NCBI RefSeq assembly: GCF_021245725.1 | Contig: NZ_JAJGSX010000018.1 | Span: 1-64,000, forward strand | DNA: 64,000 bases | Direction of reading: 5' to 3' | Source of the DNA: Pseudonocardia sp. TRM90224 | GTDB taxonomy: Bacteria > Actinomycetota > Actinomycetes > Mycobacteriales > Pseudonocardiaceae | In this document: one piece after another, positions 35,031 through 43,748 of the stretch | How the letters are laid out: each line of letters begins with the position of its first letter | Position numbering within the stretch: the first letter of the stretch is position 1 | Translations under genes and position numbers: made by a program | The notes under the pieces: model-generated | Databases searched by the model: none | What the model was told of the DNA's origin: nothing | Seen by the model: the letters and a program-made list of their open reading frames with translations, nothing else

Positions 35031-35857
35031 GCCCCAGCCTGCGGGTGAAGGTGTTCGGCGGGGTGTTGATGGCCCTCGGCGCGATCCTCACGATCTTCCC
35101 CTTCTACTGGCTCGTCGTGATGGCGACCAACACGACGGCCGACATCTACAAGACGCCGCCGAAGCTGACGTTCGGGCCCGAGCTCGTCGCGAACATCACG
35201 ACGATGCTGGAGCGGATCGACTTCTTCGGCGCGCTGCTCAACACGGTCATCGTCGCCGTCGTGACAACGCTGCTCGTGCTGTTCTTCGACTCGCTCGCGG
35301 CGTTCACGTTCGCCAAATACCAGTTCCCCGGGCGCAACGTGCTGTTCGGGATCCTGCTCGCGACGTTCGTCATCCCGATGCAGATGGCGGCGATCCCGCA
35401 GTTCCTGATCATGGCCAAGCTCGGGTGGGTCGGCGACCTGAAGGCGTTGATCATCCCGGCTGCCGCCAACGCGTTCGGGATCTTCTGGATGCGCCAGTAC
35501 CTCAGCGGCGGCGCGCTGCCGGACGAGCTCCTCGAAGCGGCGAGGATGGACGGGTGCGGCTTCCTGCGCACCTACTGGCACGTGGGGCTGCCCGCGCTGC
35601 GGCCGGCGCTCGCGTTCCTCGGCATCTTCACGTTCATCGGCGTGTGGAACGACTACGTGTGGCCGCTGATCATCCTGGTCGACCCGAGGCACACGACGCT
35701 GCAGGTGGCGCTCTCCTTGCTGAAGGGCCTCTACTCGTCGGACTACGCCGTGATCATGGCCGGGACACTGGTCGCGGTCGTCCCGCTGCTGGTGATCTTC
35801 CTGCTCGGGGCCCGGCACTTCATCAAGAACGTCGCCGCGGGGGCTGTGAAGGGCTGA
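35027..35857 (+). CDS. sugar ABC transporter permease (MalG type, importer 2)
   Basis: This 276-residue permease has EAA loop LLEAARMDGCGFLRTYWHVG. It is the last gene of the operon; again no ATPase follows. Confidence 0.92.
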   Translation: MSPSLRVKVFGGVLMALGAILTIFPFYWLVVMATNTTADIYKTPPKLTFGPELVANITTMLERIDFFGALLNTVIVAVVTTLLVLFFDSLAAFTFAKYQFPGRNVLFGILLATFVIPMQMAAIPQFLIMAKLGWVGDLKALIIPAAANAFGIFWMRQYLSGGALPDELLEAARMDGCGFLRTYWHVGLPALRPALAFLGIFTFIGVWNDYVWPLIILVDPRHTTLQVALSLLKGLYSSDYAVIMAGTLVAVVPLLVIFLLGARHFIKNVAAGAVKG

Positions 35858-35873
35858 AGGCGAGACATGGGTG

Positions 35874-35918
35874 TTGACTCCCGCAGCGGCCTCTCGCACA
35901 CTTCCGTGAACGGTCACG
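35874..35918 (+). promoter_or_regulatory. promoter with CGTGAACGGTCACG operator, beta-galactosidase gene
   Basis: TTGACT (35874-35879), 17 bases, CACACT (35897-35902), and the operator CGTGAACGGTCACG (35905-35918). The layout duplicates the promoter at 32742, so both units form one regulon, most simply under the LacI protein at 31741. Confidence 0.7.
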
Positions 35919-35948
35919 GCACCTCGTCCGAGAGGCTCACCAGCACAC

Positions 35949-38753
35949 ATGTCGTACATCACCGACGTCACCCCCGGTAGCGGCGCCCGACCAGCCCGTG
36001 CCGCGTTCCGGTCGGACGCCCCCGTCATCGACCTCGGCGGGGAGTGGCGGTTCCACCTCTCACCGAGCGCGGCGGCGGCGCCTGAAGGCATCGAAGCCCC
36101 CGACTTCGACGACTCCGGGTGGTCGACGCTGCCGGTGCCCTCGAACTGGCAGATGCACGGACACGGCAAGCCCGCCTACACCAACGTCGTCTACCCGTTC
36201 CCGATCGACCCACCGAACGTGCCGTCCGAGAACCCGACCGGCGACCACCGGCTCGCGTTCGAGGTGCCCGACACCTGGGCCGGGCTGCCGGCCGTGCTGC
36301 GGTTCGACGGGATCGACTCCTGCGGGCGGGTCTGGCTGAACGGCACCGAGCTCGGTGTGACCCGCGCCAGCAGGCTGCCGACCGAATTCGACGTCAGCGA
36401 CGTGCTGCGCACCGGTCGCAACGTGCTTGCGGTGCGGGTGCACCAGTGGTCGTCGGGCAGCTACCTCGAAGACCAGGACATGTGGTGGCTGTCGGGCATC
36501 TTCCGCGACGTCACGCTGCTCGCCAGGCCCGAAGGCGGCATCGACGACTTCTGGCTGCGCGCCGACTACGACCACGTCACCGGCACCGGGCTGCTCAGGG
36601 TGGAGACCACCGCGGCAGCCCGGCTCAGCGTCCCGGAGCTGGGCATCGTCGACAGCCCCGTGAGCCGTCCGATCGACGCGGGCCCCGTCGAGCCGTGGAG
36701 CGCGGAATCGCCGCGGCTCTACGACGGCACGCTCGCCACCGACACCGAGCGGGTGCCCGTTCGCATCGGGTTCCGCACCGTCGCGATCGTCGACAAACAG
36801 ATCACCGTGAACGGCAGCCCGATCATGTTCAAGGGCGTCAACCGCCACGAGTTCCACCCCGACCTCGGCCGCGCCGTCCCGCACGGGACGGCGCGCGAGG
36901 ACGTGCTGCTGATGAAGCGGCACAACATCAACGCCGTGCGGACCAGCCACTACCCGCCGCACCCCGCCTTCCTGGAGCTGTGCGACGAGCTCGGGCTCTG
37001 GGTGATCGACGAGTGCGACCTCGAGACGCACGGCTTCCACCTCGTCGACTGGGACCGCAACCCCTCCGCTGTGCCGGAGTGGCGCGAGGCGTACCTCGAC
37101 CGGATCACCCGCACCGTCGAACGCGACAAGAACCGGCCCAGCGTGATCATGTGGTCGCTCGGCAACGAGTCGCACACCGGCAAGAACCTCGCGGACATGG
37201 CGCACTGGGTGCGCGGTCGCGACGCCACCCGCCCAGTGCACTACGAGGGCGATTACGACTGCGTGTACGTCGACGTGCACAGCACGATGTACGCCTCCCA
37301 CAAGGACGTCGAGGCGATCGGTCGGGCCAACCGGATGCCGTACATCCAGTGCGAGTACGCGCACGCGATGGGCAACGGGCCAGGCGGCCTGCTGGAGTAC
37401 CGGGAGCTGTACGAGAAGTACCCGAACCTGCAGGGCGGGTTCATCTGGGAGTGGATCGACCACGGCATCCGCCAGCACGACGAGCAGGGCCGTGAGTTCT
37501 TCGCCTACGGCGGCGACTTCGGCGAGCCGATCCACGACGGCAACTTCATCACCGACGGGCTGATCTTCCCCGACCGGACGCCGTCTCCGGGGCTCGTCGA
37601 GTTCGCCAAGATCATCGAGCCGGTCCGGATCGATGCCGGGCTCACGATCACCAACCACTACGACTTCAGCGGTCTCGACCACCTGACGTTCACCTGGGTG
37701 CTCGAAGAGGAGGGCGTCGAGGTCGAGACCGGGACGCTCGACGTGCCGGCCGTGCGGCCCGGCGAATCCGTGCAGGTGGCGATGCCGAAGCTGCCGGAGA
37801 CAACCGGCGAATCGTGGCTGACGGTTCGAGCGGCCCTCACCGAAGCGACCCCGTGGGCGCCGGCCGGCCACACCGTCGCCTGGGGCCAGGTGCCGATCGC
37901 CCCCGCCCCGGCCCCAGCCCCAGCCCCGGCCGGGGAGGGCAGGAAAGCCACTTTCCTGCCCTCTGAGGACCGGAAAGTGGCTTTCCTGCCCTCCTCAGAC
38001 GGTGGCGCGGCCGAGATCTTCGGCGTCCCCGTCGCCACACCGCGGCTCGACCTCTGGCGGGCGCCGACCGACAACGACCACCCCGAGATCGAGAAGCATT
38101 GGCGGGGCATCGGCCTGCACCGCCTGCAGCACAGCGTCATCGACGTGCGGCGGGGCGACGACGAGCTCGTCGTCCGCGCCAGGGTGGCGCCGCCGGCACT
38201 CGCCATCGGGATGTTCGCGACCTACCGCTGGAGCGCGTCGCCCGACGCGCTGCGGCTGCGGCTCGACGTCGAGCCCGACGGCCGGTGGCCGGGCGTGCTG
38301 CCGCGCCTCGGCCTGCGGATGGCCCTGCCCGGCACGCTCGACCAGGTCGAGTGGTTCGGGCGCGGGCCAGGGGAGGCGTACGCCGACTCCCGACAGGCCG
38401 CGCGGGTGGGCCGGTTCAGCGCATCCGTCGACGCGCTGCAGACGCCGTACGTGCACCCCCAGGAGAACGGGAACCGCACGGATGTGCGGTGGGCGACGCT
38501 GACCGGCGCGGACGGGCGAGGGCTGCGGATCGAGGGTTCCCCGACGTTCGAGCTGACCGCGCGGCGGTGGACCACCGAGGACCTCGACGCCGCCAAGCAC
38601 ACGGTCGACCTCGTGCCCGGCGAGCTGATCCACCTCAACCTGGACGTCGCGCAGACCGGCCTCGGCTCGAACTCCTGCGGCCCCGGCGTGCTGCCCAAGT
38701 ACGAGCTGCACGCCAAGCCGACGACGTTCGAGCTGACCTTCCGCCCCGCCTGA
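35949..38753 (+). CDS. glycoside hydrolase family 2 beta-galactosidase with in-frame palindrome insertion
   Basis: This 934-residue LacZ-type enzyme has an N-terminal sugar-binding domain (GKPAYTNVVYPFP), an immunoglobulin-like part, and a TIM barrel with acid/base Glu in SLGNES (about residue 404) and nucleophile Glu in QCEYAHAMGN (about 469). The C-terminal LacZ domain starts at LWRAPTDND. No signal peptide, so it is intracellular and acts on imported substrate. Before the last domain there is an Ala-Pro linker and then an unusual GEGRKATFLPSED / RKVAFLPSSD stretch, which is the translation of a class B palindrome (37935-37993). The usual first strands of the last domain seem shortened there. 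Regulated with importer 2 by the shared operator. Confidence 0.92.
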   Translation: MSYITDVTPGSGARPARAAFRSDAPVIDLGGEWRFHLSPSAAAAPEGIEAPDFDDSGWSTLPVPSNWQMHGHGKPAYTNVVYPFPIDPPNVPSENPTGDHRLAFEVPDTWAGLPAVLRFDGIDSCGRVWLNGTELGVTRASRLPTEFDVSDVLRTGRNVLAVRVHQWSSGSYLEDQDMWWLSGIFRDVTLLARPEGGIDDFWLRADYDHVTGTGLLRVETTAAARLSVPELGIVDSPVSRPIDAGPVEPWSAESPRLYDGTLATDTERVPVRIGFRTVAIVDKQITVNGSPIMFKGVNRHEFHPDLGRAVPHGTAREDVLLMKRHNINAVRTSHYPPHPAFLELCDELGLWVIDECDLETHGFHLVDWDRNPSAVPEWREAYLDRITRTVERDKNRPSVIMWSLGNESHTGKNLADMAHWVRGRDATRPVHYEGDYDCVYVDVHSTMYASHKDVEAIGRANRMPYIQCEYAHAMGNGPGGLLEYRELYEKYPNLQGGFIWEWIDHGIRQHDEQGREFFAYGGDFGEPIHDGNFITDGLIFPDRTPSPGLVEFAKIIEPVRIDAGLTITNHYDFSGLDHLTFTWVLEEEGVEVETGTLDVPAVRPGESVQVAMPKLPETTGESWLTVRAALTEATPWAPAGHTVAWGQVPIAPAPAPAPAPAGEGRKATFLPSEDRKVAFLPSSDGGAAEIFGVPVATPRLDLWRAPTDNDHPEIEKHWRGIGLHRLQHSVIDVRRGDDELVVRARVAPPALAIGMFATYRWSASPDALRLRLDVEPDGRWPGVLPRLGLRMALPGTLDQVEWFGRGPGEAYADSRQAARVGRFSASVDALQTPYVHPQENGNRTDVRWATLTGADGRGLRIEGSPTFELTARRWTTEDLDAAKHTVDLVPGELIHLNLDVAQTGLGSNSCGPGVLPKYELHAKPTTFELTFRPA
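37935..37993. repeat. class B palindrome inside the beta-galactosidase coding sequence
   Basis: The same 59-bp body as at 4.2, 12.85 and 25.3 kb, beginning GAGGGCAGGAAAGCCAC, without the head. It is read through in frame as part of a roughly 24-residue insert in the linker between the catalytic barrel and the C-terminal domain. The frame is kept although 59 is not a multiple of three, so flanking bases were adjusted or came along. Confidence 0.95.
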
Positions 38754-38755
38754 CC

Positions 38756-38816
38756 GTCGACAACGACGTTCTGGCTGTTTGTGAGCGCTAACAACCGCCA
38801 GAACGTCGTTGTCAAC
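38756..38816. repeat. class C palindrome with LacI-type operator core
   Basis: Arms 38756-38775 and 38797-38816 pair over 20 bp with one mismatch. The core TTGTGAGCGCTAACAA is at 38779-38794. It begins two bases after the beta-galactosidase stop. Confidence 0.92.
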
Positions 38817-38824
38817 GCGCACGC

Positions 38825-38855
38825 TTGACTTCAGGTTCACCTGAAGTGGCACCTT
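38825..38855 (+). promoter_or_regulatory. MerR-type promoter with long-spacer palindrome
   Basis: TTGACT (38825-38830) overlaps the perfect palindrome ACTTCAGG-TTCA-CCTGAAGT (38828-38847), and a weak -10 (CACCTT) would lie 19 bases after the -35. A dyad centred in a 19-base spacer is how SoxR- and MerR-type activators work. No merR gene is near. Confidence 0.5.
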
Positions 38856-38862
38856 CGGCGGC

Positions 38863-39624
38863 ATGGTCACCTCCACCGCCGAGTTCGTCGAGCGCCTGCG
38901 TTCTCTCGACCGCGACCCGTTCTTCGTGCAGCTGCGCAAACGCTCGTACCACCTGCTGGCCGCCGCGCCGCGCTGCCGGGTGGTCGACGTCGGCTGCGGA
39001 GGTGGGACGGCTGTCGGGGAGCTGACCGCCCGCGGTGTCGACGCCGTCGGGGTCGACATCGATCCCGACGTCGTCGCGGCGGCCCGGGCCCTCGAACCGG
39101 CCGGCACGTTCGTCGAAGCACCGGCCGAGCGGCTGCCTTTCCCCGACGGGTCGGTCGACGGCTACCGGGCGGAGAAGCTGCTCCACTCGCTCGCCGACCC
39201 CGCCGACGCGCTGGCGGAGGCGCGGCGCGTGCTGCGGCCCGGGGGCCGGATCGTGCTGGTCGGGCAGGACTGGGACTTCACTGCGGTCGATGCCGACGAT
39301 CCGGCGCTGACCCGGCGGATCATCGCGGCCAACGCCGACACCCTGCCGAACCCGCGCGCGGGGCGCGCCTACCGGAACCGGCTGCTGGACGCCGACTTCC
39401 GGGAGGTCACCTGCGAGATCCACGCCACCGTCCTCACCACCCCCGAGCACGCGCTGCCGGCGCTGGCCGCCGTGGCCGGATCCGCCGCCCGGGCGGGTGC
39501 GGTCACGCCACAGGAGGTCGAGCGGTGGCTCGCCGACCAGTACGACCGAGCAGGCCGCGACCGGCTGTTCGTCGCGATGCCGATGATCGTCGCGGCCGGT
39601 ACGAGGGCCAGAATGCAACGGTGA
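38863..39624 (+). CDS. class I SAM-dependent methyltransferase
   Basis: This 253-residue enzyme has motif I VVDVGCGGGTAVGEL near residue 41 and VDIDPDVVAAAR, AEKLLHSL and LRPGGRIVLVGQDWD, as in ubiquinone/menaquinone-type small-molecule methyltransferases. The substrate is unknown. It is expressed from the MerR-like promoter and coupled to the Nudix gene by a GTGA overlap. Confidence 0.87.
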   Translation: MVTSTAEFVERLRSLDRDPFFVQLRKRSYHLLAAAPRCRVVDVGCGGGTAVGELTARGVDAVGVDIDPDVVAAARALEPAGTFVEAPAERLPFPDGSVDGYRAEKLLHSLADPADALAEARRVLRPGGRIVLVGQDWDFTAVDADDPALTRRIIAANADTLPNPRAGRAYRNRLLDADFREVTCEIHATVLTTPEHALPALAAVAGSAARAGAVTPQEVERWLADQYDRAGRDRLFVAMPMIVAAGTRARMQR

Positions 39625-40166
39625 CCATCAGCTCGCTCCTCGACTCCTACACCACGCGCGGCGAGGTGGAGGCCGCCGACGTCGAGCGGGTCAGGACGCT
39701 CCTCACCAGCACCTCCGACCCGTGGACTCGCGAGATCCCGCTGCACGTCACGGCGTCGGCGCTGATCGTGCACCCGCCGAGCGAACGGGTGCTGCTGCGC
39801 TGGCACGCCCGCCAGAACGCCTGGCTGCAGGTGGGCGGGCACGGCGATCCCGGCGAGACCGCCCCGATCGCCGTCGCGCTGCGCGAGGGCTGGGAGGAGA
39901 CCGGGCTGGCCGACCTCGAGCCGTGGCCGGACGCCGAGCTGCGGCACGTCGTGATCGTCCCCGTCCCGGCGAAGGGCAACGAGGCCGCGCACGAGCACGC
40001 CGACCTGCGTTTCGTCCTCGCGACCGGGATGCCCGACTCGGCTTCCCCGGAACGATCCGACGCGCCGCTGCGCTGGCTGGGGTTCGCCGAGGCGATCGAG
40101 CTGACGGCGGAGGAGAACCTGCGCGAGACACTGGCACGCACGAGGGACCTGCTCGCCGGTCGATAG
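39621..40166 (+). CDS. Nudix hydrolase
   Basis: This 181-residue protein has a Nudix box GGHGDPGETAPIAVAL followed by REGWEETGL. The spacing before REG is one residue longer than the textbook box, as seen in a subgroup with GGHxxPG. It presumably hydrolyses a nucleoside diphosphate derivative. The GTG start overlaps the methyltransferase stop. Confidence 0.88.
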   Translation: MTISSLLDSYTTRGEVEAADVERVRTLLTSTSDPWTREIPLHVTASALIVHPPSERVLLRWHARQNAWLQVGGHGDPGETAPIAVALREGWEETGLADLEPWPDAELRHVVIVPVPAKGNEAAHEHADLRFVLATGMPDSASPERSDAPLRWLGFAEAIELTAEENLRETLARTRDLLAGR

Positions 40167-40176
40167 GCTGCCCCGC

Positions 40177-40635
40177 GTGTCGCAGGAAGAGCGGGTCGTC
40201 GAGATCTACACCGACGGGGCCTGCAGCGGCAACCCCGGCCCTGGCGGCTGGGGCGCGGTGCTGCGCTACGGCACCGTCGAGAAGGAGATCTGCGGCGGCG
40301 AGGCCACCTCGACGACGAACAACCGCATGGAGCTGACCGCGCCGATCATGGCGCTCGAGAGCCTGAAGCGGCCGGTCACCGTGCGGCTCTACACCGACAG
40401 CACCTACGTCCGCAACGGCATCCTCAGCTGGCTGCCGCGGTGGAAGGCCAACGGCTGGACGACCTCGGCGAAGACCCCCGTCAAGAACGCCGACCTGTGG
40501 CAACGCCTCGACACCGCCGCCGCGCGCCATTCCGTCGAGTGGCTGTGGGTCAAGGGCCACGCCGGGCACCCGGAGAACGAGCGCGCCGACCGCCTCGCCG
40601 TGAAGGGCCTCGAAGAGGCCCGCGCCGCCACCTGA
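40177..40635 (+). CDS. rnhA: ribonuclease HI
   Basis: This 152-residue enzyme has all catalytic residues: YTDGACSGNPGPGGWG (Asp), TTNNRMELTA (Glu), LYTDSTYVRNG (Asp) and the C-terminal ENERADRLA (Asp), plus the basic KANGWTTS handle and VKGHAGHPENE His loop. It degrades the RNA strand of RNA-DNA hybrids. GTG start, ten bases after the Nudix gene, so part of a three-gene unit. Confidence 0.95.
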   Translation: MSQEERVVEIYTDGACSGNPGPGGWGAVLRYGTVEKEICGGEATSTTNNRMELTAPIMALESLKRPVTVRLYTDSTYVRNGILSWLPRWKANGWTTSAKTPVKNADLWQRLDTAAARHSVEWLWVKGHAGHPENERADRLAVKGLEEARAAT

Positions 40636-40641
40636 CGAACC

Positions 40642-40703
40642 TCCCCACCGTTTTGCCAACCTACAGACCCTGCGGGGTGTGCAAGTTGGCAAAACGGTGG
40701 GGA
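40642..40703. repeat. class A long inverted repeat
   Basis: 19-bp perfect arms (40642-40660 and 40685-40703), starting TCCCCACCGTTTTGCC. It fills the gap between convergent genes, six bases after the rnhA stop and three before the permease stop. Confidence 0.93.
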
Positions 40704-40706
40704 ACT

Positions 40707-41552
40707 TCAGCCTTTGGTCGCGCCGCCGGTGAGGCCTTTGACGAAGTCCTTCTGCAGGAGCAGGTAGAAGATCAGCACGGGCAGCGTCGCCATGAACATC
40801 AGCGCGAAGACCTGGCCGAAGTCGGCCTGGTACTGCCCGATCGCACGGTAGATCCCCGTGGTGATCGTGGTGCCCTTGCCCGGCCCGAGGATGATCAGCG
40901 GGTTCAGGAAGTCGTTCCAGATCCAGACGCCGAGGAAGATCATCACACTGGCCGACGCGGGCCGCAGGAGCGGGAACACGATCTTCCAGAAGATCTGCAT
41001 CCGGCTGGCGCCGTCGATCGCAGCGGCCTCCTCCAGCTCGCGAGGCACCTGCCGGAGGAACCCCGTGAACACGAACACCCCGAACGGCACGTAGTACCCG
41101 ACGTTGAACAGGATCAGCCCCTGCATCGTCGCCATCAGGTCGAACAGCCGCAGCACCCGCGTGATCGGCAGCAGGATCACCTGTGGCGGGATCATCAGCC
41201 CCGAGAGCAGCACGAGCGTCAGCCAGCGCACCCATCCCGAACGGCTGCGGGCGACGTAGTGGCCGAGCATCGCCGAGAACACGATCAGCACGACCACCGA
41301 CAGCGCGGTCACCAGGACGCTGTTGACCAGGCTCGCCCAGAACAACCGGTCGGAGCGGGTGAGCAGCGCAACGATGTTGTCCAGCGTCGGCGGGAGCGGG
41401 AAGGCCGCCGGGTTCGACGCGATCTCCGGGCCCGGCTTGAAAACGTTGACCAGCACGAAGTACAGCGGCACGAAGAACACCGCGCTGACGACGAGCGCGA
41501 CGAGCGGCCGCAGCACGGTGCCGTCCCTGCCGTGCACAGCCCAGCCCCTCAC
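40707..41552 (-). CDS. sugar ABC transporter permease (MalG type, importer 3)
   Basis: This 281-residue permease has six membrane segments and EAA loop LEEAAAIDGASRMQIFWKIVF. The GTG start overlaps the upstream permease stop (GTGA). It is last in a three-gene operon. Confidence 0.92.
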   Translation of the reverse strand: MRGWAVHGRDGTVLRPLVALVVSAVFFVPLYFVLVNVFKPGPEIASNPAAFPLPPTLDNIVALLTRSDRLFWASLVNSVLVTALSVVVLIVFSAMLGHYVARSRSGWVRWLTLVLLSGLMIPPQVILLPITRVLRLFDLMATMQGLILFNVGYYVPFGVFVFTGFLRQVPRELEEAAAIDGASRMQIFWKIVFPLLRPASASVMIFLGVWIWNDFLNPLIILGPGKGTTITTGIYRAIGQYQADFGQVFALMFMATLPVLIFYLLLQKDFVKGLTGGATKG

Positions 41553-42439
41553 AGCTGCACCTCCCGGCGTTGCAGCACTTTCAGGACCAGCGCCGACGCC
41601 ACGGCGATGATCACCAGCATCACGATCGCCATCGCCGAGGCGTAGCCCTGCCGGTTCGCCACGAACCCGGTCTGCAGGACGGTGAACGCCACCGTCGCCG
41701 TCGTCCCGGTGCCCGGCCCGCCGTTCGTGATCACCTGCACGTGGTCGAAGATCTTGAAGGCGGAGATCAGCAGCACCACGGTGTTGATCGTCAGCGCCGG
41801 GGCGAGCAGCGGCCACGTCACCTCGCGGAAGCGCAGCAGCGGCCCGGCCCCGTCGATGGCCGCCGCCTCCTGCAGCTCCTGCGGCACCCCTTGGAGGCCG
41901 GCCAGGTAGACGACGACGCAGAACCCGAGCATCTGCCAGCAGATGACGCTCGACAGCGAGTACAGCGCGAGGTTCGGGTCGGAGAGCCAGCCCGGCGGTT
42001 CGGTCACCCCGAACCAACCGAGCACCTGGTTGACCAGCCCATCGCTCGCGAGCAACCGTGTCCAGATCACGCTGACGACCACCGAGCTGAGCACCATCGG
42101 CGTGAAGAAGACGCTGCGCAGCGCGTTGTACAGCGCGCCGCGCCGGTCCAGCATCACCGCCACCGCGAGCCCCACGACGTTCGGGACGATCACCACGATC
42201 AGCGTCATGATCGTGGTGACGCGCAGCGACGCCAGGAACTGCTGGTCCGTCACGAGCGCCGCGTAGTTCTCGAACCCGACGAACCGCGTCGACGGCCGCA
42301 GCGGGTTGTAGTTGGTGAGGCTGTACCCGACGCTCAGCACGATCGGCGCGAGCACGAAGCAGCCGTACGCAAGCAGCCCCGGTCCTGCGAACGTCGCGAA
42401 GTGCCAGATCCGACGCCCGGTCAGGATTCCTTCTTCCAC
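41549..42439 (-). CDS. sugar ABC transporter permease (MalF type, importer 3)
   Basis: This 296-residue permease has EAA loop LQEAAAIDGAGPLLRFREVTW and six membrane segments. The GTG start gives a 19-base overlap with the binding-protein gene. Confidence 0.92.
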   Translation of the reverse strand: MEEGILTGRRIWHFATFAGPGLLAYGCFVLAPIVLSVGYSLTNYNPLRPSTRFVGFENYAALVTDQQFLASLRVTTIMTLIVVIVPNVVGLAVAVMLDRRGALYNALRSVFFTPMVLSSVVVSVIWTRLLASDGLVNQVLGWFGVTEPPGWLSDPNLALYSLSSVICWQMLGFCVVVYLAGLQGVPQELQEAAAIDGAGPLLRFREVTWPLLAPALTINTVVLLISAFKIFDHVQVITNGGPGTGTTATVAFTVLQTGFVANRQGYASAMAIVMLVIIAVASALVLKVLQRREVQL

Positions 42440-43713
42440 TCGTCGTCGAGGAACGCCGCCACCTCGGCCGGAGTCTTGCCGCCGCTCACGAGGTCCTGCG
42501 CCGAGGAGTCCCAGTCGGGCACGACACCCGGTGGCATCCCCGCGTCACCGACCGCGAAGCCGAACGACTCGACGACAGCGTCCTTCGCGACGGCCTCCTG
42601 CCACAGCTCGTAGCCCTCCTGGAACGCCGGCCCGGCGTCGGCGGGCGGTGCGTAGCCCTTGATCGCGGGGATCAGGCCGTCGTTCTTGACCGACGCGTCG
42701 AGGTTGGCCTTGTCGAGCTGGAACGAGAGCGCGAACTTCTTGGCCGCCTCGATGTTCGGCGAGTTCGCGTTGACCAGCAGCCCGCCGCCGGTGAACCCGG
42801 GTGCGACGAGCGTGCCGTCGTCGGAGGGCCAGAAGAACTGCCCGATGCCGAACGCCGGCTTGGTCGACGGGCTGTCGGCCGCCGACGCGAACCAGTTGCC
42901 CATCGCGTACATCGCGCCCTTGCCCGCGAGGAACGCCTGCTGGGCGGCCGTGTAGTCGAGCGAGAGCTGCGACTTGTCGATGTAGCCCTTGGCGGCCAGA
43001 TCGGCCAGTTTGGTCGCGCTGCTGATGAACCCGGGATCGGTGAAGGCGACCTTGCCGCTGCGCCGATCGGCCATCCACGTGCGGTTCTTCGCGAAGAGGT
43101 CGGTGGCGAGCAGCGCGCTCCACGTCGGGCCGAGCGCGTCGTGCCCGCCCCCGACGACGAACGGCGTGATGCCTGCCGCCTTGAGCTTCTCCGCGGCGGC
43201 GAGCAGCTCGGGGTACGTCTTCGGCGCGGCCGTGATCCCGGCCTTCGCGAAGAGGTCCTTGTTGTAGTAGACGAGCGGGATCGCCTGCGTGTTCGCCGGC
43301 AGCTGGTACACCTTGCCGCCGATCGCACCGCACTGCGGGCAGACGAAGTCGGCGAGCTCGTCGGGCTGCCAGGCGTACAGGTGACCGCCTTCGGCGAAGC
43401 CGCCCGGCGCGACGGCGATCATCACGTCGGGGAACTGCCCCGACGTCAGCAGCTGCTGCGCGTACGTCGTGCGGTCCTGCGTAGGCGCGACCAGCTTCTC
43501 CACCTGGATCCCAGGGTTCGCATCAAGCGCCCGCTTGATCGAAGCGTCCCAGACATCGGGTGTCAGGTTGGGCGTTTCGAACGTCAAAAAGCTGATTTTG
43601 ACCGTTTCGCCCACGCCCGGCGGCGCCTGCGAGACTGGTTCTCCCACCGTGCACGCGGTCATGACCAGCGATCCAGCCATGATCGACGCCGTCAACGCCC
43701 ACATCCGCTTCAT
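42421..43713 (-). CDS. sugar ABC transporter substrate-binding lipoprotein (importer 3)
   Basis: This 430-residue binding protein has a short Sec signal and lipobox MTAC (about residue 21). I start at the ATG with AGGGGG upstream; the longer frame adds eight residues before it. A CPQC pair (about residue 126) is unusual for this family and could form a disulfide or bind metal outside the cell. The operon has no ATPase. The ligand is unknown. Confidence 0.9.
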   Translation of the reverse strand: MKRMWALTASIMAGSLVMTACTVGEPVSQAPPGVGETVKISFLTFETPNLTPDVWDASIKRALDANPGIQVEKLVAPTQDRTTYAQQLLTSGQFPDVMIAVAPGGFAEGGHLYAWQPDELADFVCPQCGAIGGKVYQLPANTQAIPLVYYNKDLFAKAGITAAPKTYPELLAAAEKLKAAGITPFVVGGGHDALGPTWSALLATDLFAKNRTWMADRRSGKVAFTDPGFISSATKLADLAAKGYIDKSQLSLDYTAAQQAFLAGKGAMYAMGNWFASAADSPSTKPAFGIGQFFWPSDDGTLVAPGFTGGGLLVNANSPNIEAAKKFALSFQLDKANLDASVKNDGLIPAIKGYAPPADAGPAFQEGYELWQEAVAKDAVVESFGFAVGDAGMPPGVVPDWDSSAQDLVSGGKTPAEVAAFLDDEWKKES

Positions 43714-43748
43714 CGCACCCCCTGCGACAACCCCCATCGGCGCGGCAC

